This document shows, one piece after another, positions 39,814 through 42,744 of a stretch of 42,744 nucleotides of DNA (its first letter is position 1; every line of letters begins with the position of its first letter). Origin of the DNA: Clostridia bacterium (lineage in GTDB: Bacteria; Bacillota; Clostridia; Christensenellales; Aristaeellaceae); contig JAFXVJ010000053.1 of NCBI GenBank assembly GCA_017524615.1, forward strand, positions 1 to 42,744, in the 5' to 3' direction. Under the pieces are notes generated by a model that saw only the letters and a list, made by a program, of their open reading frames with translations, had not been told where the DNA came from and did not search any database. The position numbers and the translations under genes are program-made.

Positions 39814-42471
39814 ATGCTGACTCTCAGGAGCATCGAGAAGGATTATCAGACCGGAGATACCAAAGTGGAGGCCCTGCGGGGAATCGACCTGCAGTTCAGG
39901 GCCTGTGAATTCGCCGCTATCCTGGGCCCCTCCGGCTGCGGGAAAACCACCCTGCTCAACATCATCGGCGGATTGGATCAGTATACCCGGGGCGACCTGA
40001 TCGTTAATGGGCGCTCCACCAAGCAATTCCGGGACAGTGATTGGGACGCCTACCGCAACCACTCCATCGGCTTTGTGTTCCAGAGCTATAACCTGATCCC
40101 GCATCAGACGGTGCTGTCCAACGTGGAATTGGCCCTCACCCTCAGCGGCGTCAGCCGGGAGGAGCGCCGCCGCCGGGCCCGGGAAGCCCTGGAAAAGGTG
40201 GGGCTGGGAGACCAGATGAAAAAGAAGCCCAACCAATTGAGCGGCGGCCAGATGCAGCGGGTGGCTATCGCCCGGGCCCTGGTCAACGATCCCGATATCC
40301 TGCTGGCGGACGAGCCCACCGGCGCCCTGGACAGCGAAACCAGCGTGCAGGTGATGGAAATCCTGAAGGACATCGCCCGGGATAAGCTGGTGATCATGGT
40401 CACCCATAACCCGGAGCTGGCCGATACCTACGCCACCCGGATCATCCGGCTGCTGGACGGGAAGGTGGTCAGCGATTCCGACCCCTGCGCGGAGGAAGAA
40501 ACCGCGGCTGGAGACGCGGACCGGCAGAAGAAGCCCTCCATGAGCTTTATGACCGCCCTGCTCCTGTCTCTGAATAATCTGCTGACCAAAAAAGGCCGCA
40601 CCCTGCTCACCGCGTTTGCCGGCTCCATCGGCATCATCGGCATCGCGCTGATTCTGTCCATGGCCTCCGGCGCCAACCGGTATATCAACCGGGTGCAGGA
40701 GGATACCCTGTCCTCCTATCCGCTGGAAATTGAGGAACGGTCGGTGGACATGACCGGCATGCTTTCCGCCCTGACCGGAGTATCCGCGGACGCCCAGGAG
40801 CATGAAGACGGAAAAATCTATTCCGGCAGCCGCATGACCAACCTGATGAGCTCCATGATGAGCGAGGTGACGGAAAACAACCTGGCTGCCTTCAAAAAAT
40901 ACCTGGACAGCGGGGAAACAGGCATCGACAAACTGGTGTCCGGCATCCAATATGAATACAATACGCCCCTGACCCTGTACCGGATCGACGAAAAGGGCAA
41001 TCCCGTGCAGGTGAACCCCTCCACCACCCTGGAGGCTACGGGCATGATGGCCCTGATGCAGCCCACCATGACCACCGGCCTGAGCAGCACCATGATGAAC
41101 GTAACCAACCGTCGGATGAACGCGTTCCAGCCGCTGCTGGACAATGACGAGCTTCTCAAAACGCAGTATGATGTGCTCGCGGGCCGCATGCCCCAGGCCA
41201 TGGATGAAGTGGTGCTGATCGTGGACCGGCACAACGAGCTGAGCGATTATGTGCTCTACACCCTGGGCATCAAGGACCAGGGGGAACTGGCGGGCCAGTT
41301 TGAGCAGCTGATGCTGGGCGTGCCCATTGAAAGCGAAGACATGGAGTTCACTTACGACGAATTGCTGGCCCTGCGCTTTAAGCTGATGATCAATACCGAT
41401 TTTTATGAGAAGCAGGGCGACCAATGGATGGATCGGCGCAGCAGCCAGGAGTATCTTTTGCAGAAGCTGGAAAACGCCATGGAGATCAAGGTGGTGGGCA
41501 TTCTGCGGCCCGCCGAGGGCGTGATCGCCTCTTCCATCAGCAGTGGCGTGGGCTACCGGAACGAATTGATGGCGTATCTGCTGGAAAAGGTCAACAGCAG
41601 TGAAATCGTGCAGGCCCAGCTGGCCAACCCCGATATCGATATATTCACCGGCCAGCCTTTCGGCAAGGGATCGGAAGAAATGATGAACGACCTGGATCAG
41701 ATGGATTTCAGCGATTTCATCGATAAATACGCCAGCGCCTTCCAGCTCACCCTGGAGCAGCGATTCATGATCAGCATGCTGCCCAAGGAACAGCTCAACA
41801 GCCTGCCCAAGGAGCAGGTCAAAAGCCTGATGAGCACCTTCATGCCCGGCCTGTCCGGAATGACGATTGAAGAGAACCTGGCCACCCTGGGCGTCAGCAC
41901 CATTGACCGCCCCGCCTCTATTTACATCTATCCCAAGGATTTCTATTCCAAGGAAAAAATCATTGACCTGATCAAAGCCTATAACGAAAGTGTGAACGAA
42001 GAAGATGTGATCCACTATACGGATTATGTGGGGCTGCTGATGAGCTCTGTCACCACCATCATCAATGCCATCAGCTATGTGCTCATCGCCTTTGTGGCCA
42101 TCTCTCTGGTGGTGTCCTCCATCATGATCGGCATCATCACCTACATCAGCGTGCTGGAGCGCACCAAGGAAATCGGCATCCTGCGCGCCATCGGCGCCTC
42201 CAAGCGGGATATTTCCCGGGTGTTCAACGCCGAAACCCTCATTGTGGGCTTTTCGGCCGGCGTGATCGGCATTCTGGTCACCCTGGTGCTGGTATGCCTG
42301 GTGAATGTGATCCTCAAGTCCATGGCCGGCCTATCCAACATCGCCGGACTGCCCGTTGGAGCCGCTTTCCTGCTGGTGCTCATTTCCATGGCGCTCACCT
42401 TGATCGCCGGCCTGATCCCCTCCCGCCTGGCAGCCAAAAAGGATCCGGTGGTGGCGCTTCGGACAGAGTGA
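39814..42471 (+). CDS. MacB-like ABC exporter, fused ATPase and FtsX-type permease
   Basis: This is an 885-residue half-transporter. The ATPase comes first: Walker [10 protein letters not shown] (38-46), signature LSGGQ (142-146) and Walker B ILLADEP (about 162-168). A first membrane helix lies near 262-285 ([20 protein letters not shown]), then a large outside domain to about 735, then three C-terminal helices ending at [17 protein letters not shown]. MacB-type machines push peptides, antibiotics or lipoproteins outward by mechanotransmission; in Gram-positive bacteria many act in antimicrobial peptide defence. ATG 39814 is chosen because AAAGGAGC precedes it and the ATPase then begins normally. 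The substrate is unknown. Confidence 0.92.
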   Translation: MLTLRSIEKDYQTGDTKVEALRGIDLQFRACEFAAILGPSGCGKTTLLNIIGGLDQYTRGDLIVNGRSTKQFRDSDWDAYRNHSIGFVFQSYNLIPHQTVLSNVELALTLSGVSREERRRRAREALEKVGLGDQMKKKPNQLSGGQMQRVAIARALVNDPDILLADEPTGALDSETSVQVMEILKDIARDKLVIMVTHNPELADTYATRIIRLLDGKVVSDSDPCAEEETAAGDADRQKKPSMSFMTALLLSLNNLLTKKGRTLLTAFAGSIGIIGIALILSMASGANRYINRVQEDTLSSYPLEIEERSVDMTGMLSALTGVSADAQEHEDGKIYSGSRMTNLMSSMMSEVTENNLAAFKKYLDSGETGIDKLVSGIQYEYNTPLTLYRIDEKGNPVQVNPSTTLEATGMMALMQPTMTTGLSSTMMNVTNRRMNAFQPLLDNDELLKTQYDVLAGRMPQAMDEVVLIVDRHNELSDYVLYTLGIKDQGELAGQFEQLMLGVPIESEDMEFTYDELLALRFKLMINTDFYEKQGDQWMDRRSSQEYLLQKLENAMEIKVVGILRPAEGVIASSISSGVGYRNELMAYLLEKVNSSEIVQAQLANPDIDIFTGQPFGKGSEEMMNDLDQMDFSDFIDKYASAFQLTLEQRFMISMLPKEQLNSLPKEQVKSLMSTFMPGLSGMTIEENLATLGVSTIDRPASIYIYPKDFYSKEKIIDLIKAYNESVNEEDVIHYTDYVGLLMSSVTTIINAISYVLIAFVAISLVVSSIMIGIITYISVLERTKEIGILRAIGASKRDISRVFNAETLIVGFSAGVIGILVTLVLVCLVNVILKSMAGLSNIAGLPVGAAFLLVLISMALTLIAGLIPSRLAAKKDPVVALRTE

Positions 42472-42486
42472 TCCTTCTTGCTGTCA

Positions 42487-42540
42487 GCGCTCAATTAGTA
42501 TGATTCTTCTTCTAAAGTCTTACATCTTTGAGCGCCTTTT
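42487..42540 (+). terminator. Probable terminator of the ABC exporter gene
   Basis: GCGCTCAA (42487-42494) pairs perfectly with TTGAGCGC (42528-42535), followed by CTTTTA. The 33-nt loop is long for a standard terminator. Confidence 0.5.
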
Positions 42541-42542
42541 AC

Positions 42543-42611
42543 GTTCTGGCAGTGTGTCACTGCGGTCAACGCAGTGCTGCTGCGCCTTCCTTCGTTCTGC
42601 TTTGCCAGAAC
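42543..42611 (+). other. Compound inverted repeat, possibly a structured RNA or repeat
   Basis: GTTCTGGCA (42543-42551) pairs with TGCCAGAAC (42603-42611), enclosing the hairpin CACTGCG-GTCAA-CGCAGTG (42558-42576). It lies between the exporter and the next gene start. A leader structure or a small dispersed repeat are both possible. Confidence 0.4.
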
Positions 42612-42660
42612 AAAGAATCCATCCCAAATCTGTTAAGATTTAAGATCCAGATTGGCAAGG

Positions 42661-42744
42661 ATGAAAAAAGAGCAAAGGGACGACGGGGTATTCTCTTTAG
42701 CCCGAAAGAGAAGCAGAAAGGGCGTTATAACGGCGGTGATCATC
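42661..42744 (+). CDS. Start of a possible membrane-anchored protein (cut by window end)
   Basis: An open frame of 28 codons begins at ATG 42661 and runs off the window. Its basic N-terminus (SLARKRSRKG) leads into a hydrophobic run, VITAVII, like the start of a membrane anchor. A membrane-fusion (HlyD-like) partner of the ABC exporter is a natural guess from position, but there is too little to name it. The only purine-rich ribosome-site candidate abuts the ATG, which weakens the start call. Confidence 0.4.
   Translation, partial: MKKEQRDDGVFSLARKRSRKGVITAVII

Overview
The window looks like a chromosomal segment of a GC-rich (roughly 57-60 %), spore-forming or formerly spore-forming member of the Clostridia. 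The evidence is a SpoIVB sporulation protease, sigma-A promoters with 17-bp spacers, a Gram-positive LexA box (GAAC-N4-GTTC), a Bacillus-type PurR PurBox, a PTS with HPr and enzyme I, and strong AGGAGG ribosome binding sites. The nearest guess is an uncultured gut or rumen Clostridiales/Christensenellales, but no rRNA or marker gene settles this.

Layout. (1) 1-3150: an SOS translesion cassette (Y-family polymerase, small partner protein, HMCES/YedK-type abasic-site protein) enclosed by two 194-bp inverted repeats that differ at four positions. (2) 3234-11470: sugar metabolism. A PfkB kinase, an amylosucrase-like GH13 enzyme and a HAD phosphatase form one operon. They are followed by a PTS EIIBCA permease with an unusual EIIC insertion, an HPr that lacks the regulatory Ser46, and enzyme I. 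(3) 11495-17873: acylphosphatase, then on the minus strand CBS/DRTGG pyrophosphatase, a GH2 glycosidase and SpoIVB. (4) 18080-30816: de novo purine genes purE-C-F-M-N-O-H, then purD-L. PurR-type operators precede purE. PurH is split into a PurO-type IMP cyclohydrolase and a stand-alone AICAR transformylase. A GNAT gene and a frameshifted flavodoxin gene interrupt the cluster. (5) 30913-34409 (minus): KDG kinase and KDPG aldolase, the lower part of hexuronate breakdown, then a PII-like protein translationally coupled to a CPA2 antiporter. (6) 34545-39656: a small membrane protein, a broken secreted-protein gene, and a minus-strand operon of GH120 beta-xylosidase, two GNATs and a threonine-aldolase-like enzyme. 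(7) 39814-42744: a MacB-like ABC exporter and the start of a possible membrane protein at the window edge.

How it works together. The window combines plant-glycan and sugar use (sucrose-type glucoside, xylo-oligosaccharide, hexuronate end steps) with purine synthesis and DNA-damage tolerance. The most unusual items are the inverted-repeat-bounded SOS cassette, the EIIC insertion with the Ser46-less HPr, the PII-like/antiporter pair and the PurO/PurH split. No tRNA, rRNA, CRISPR array, insertion sequence or prophage was seen. Most long reading frames opposite the genes listed here are by-products of high GC content and are left out.
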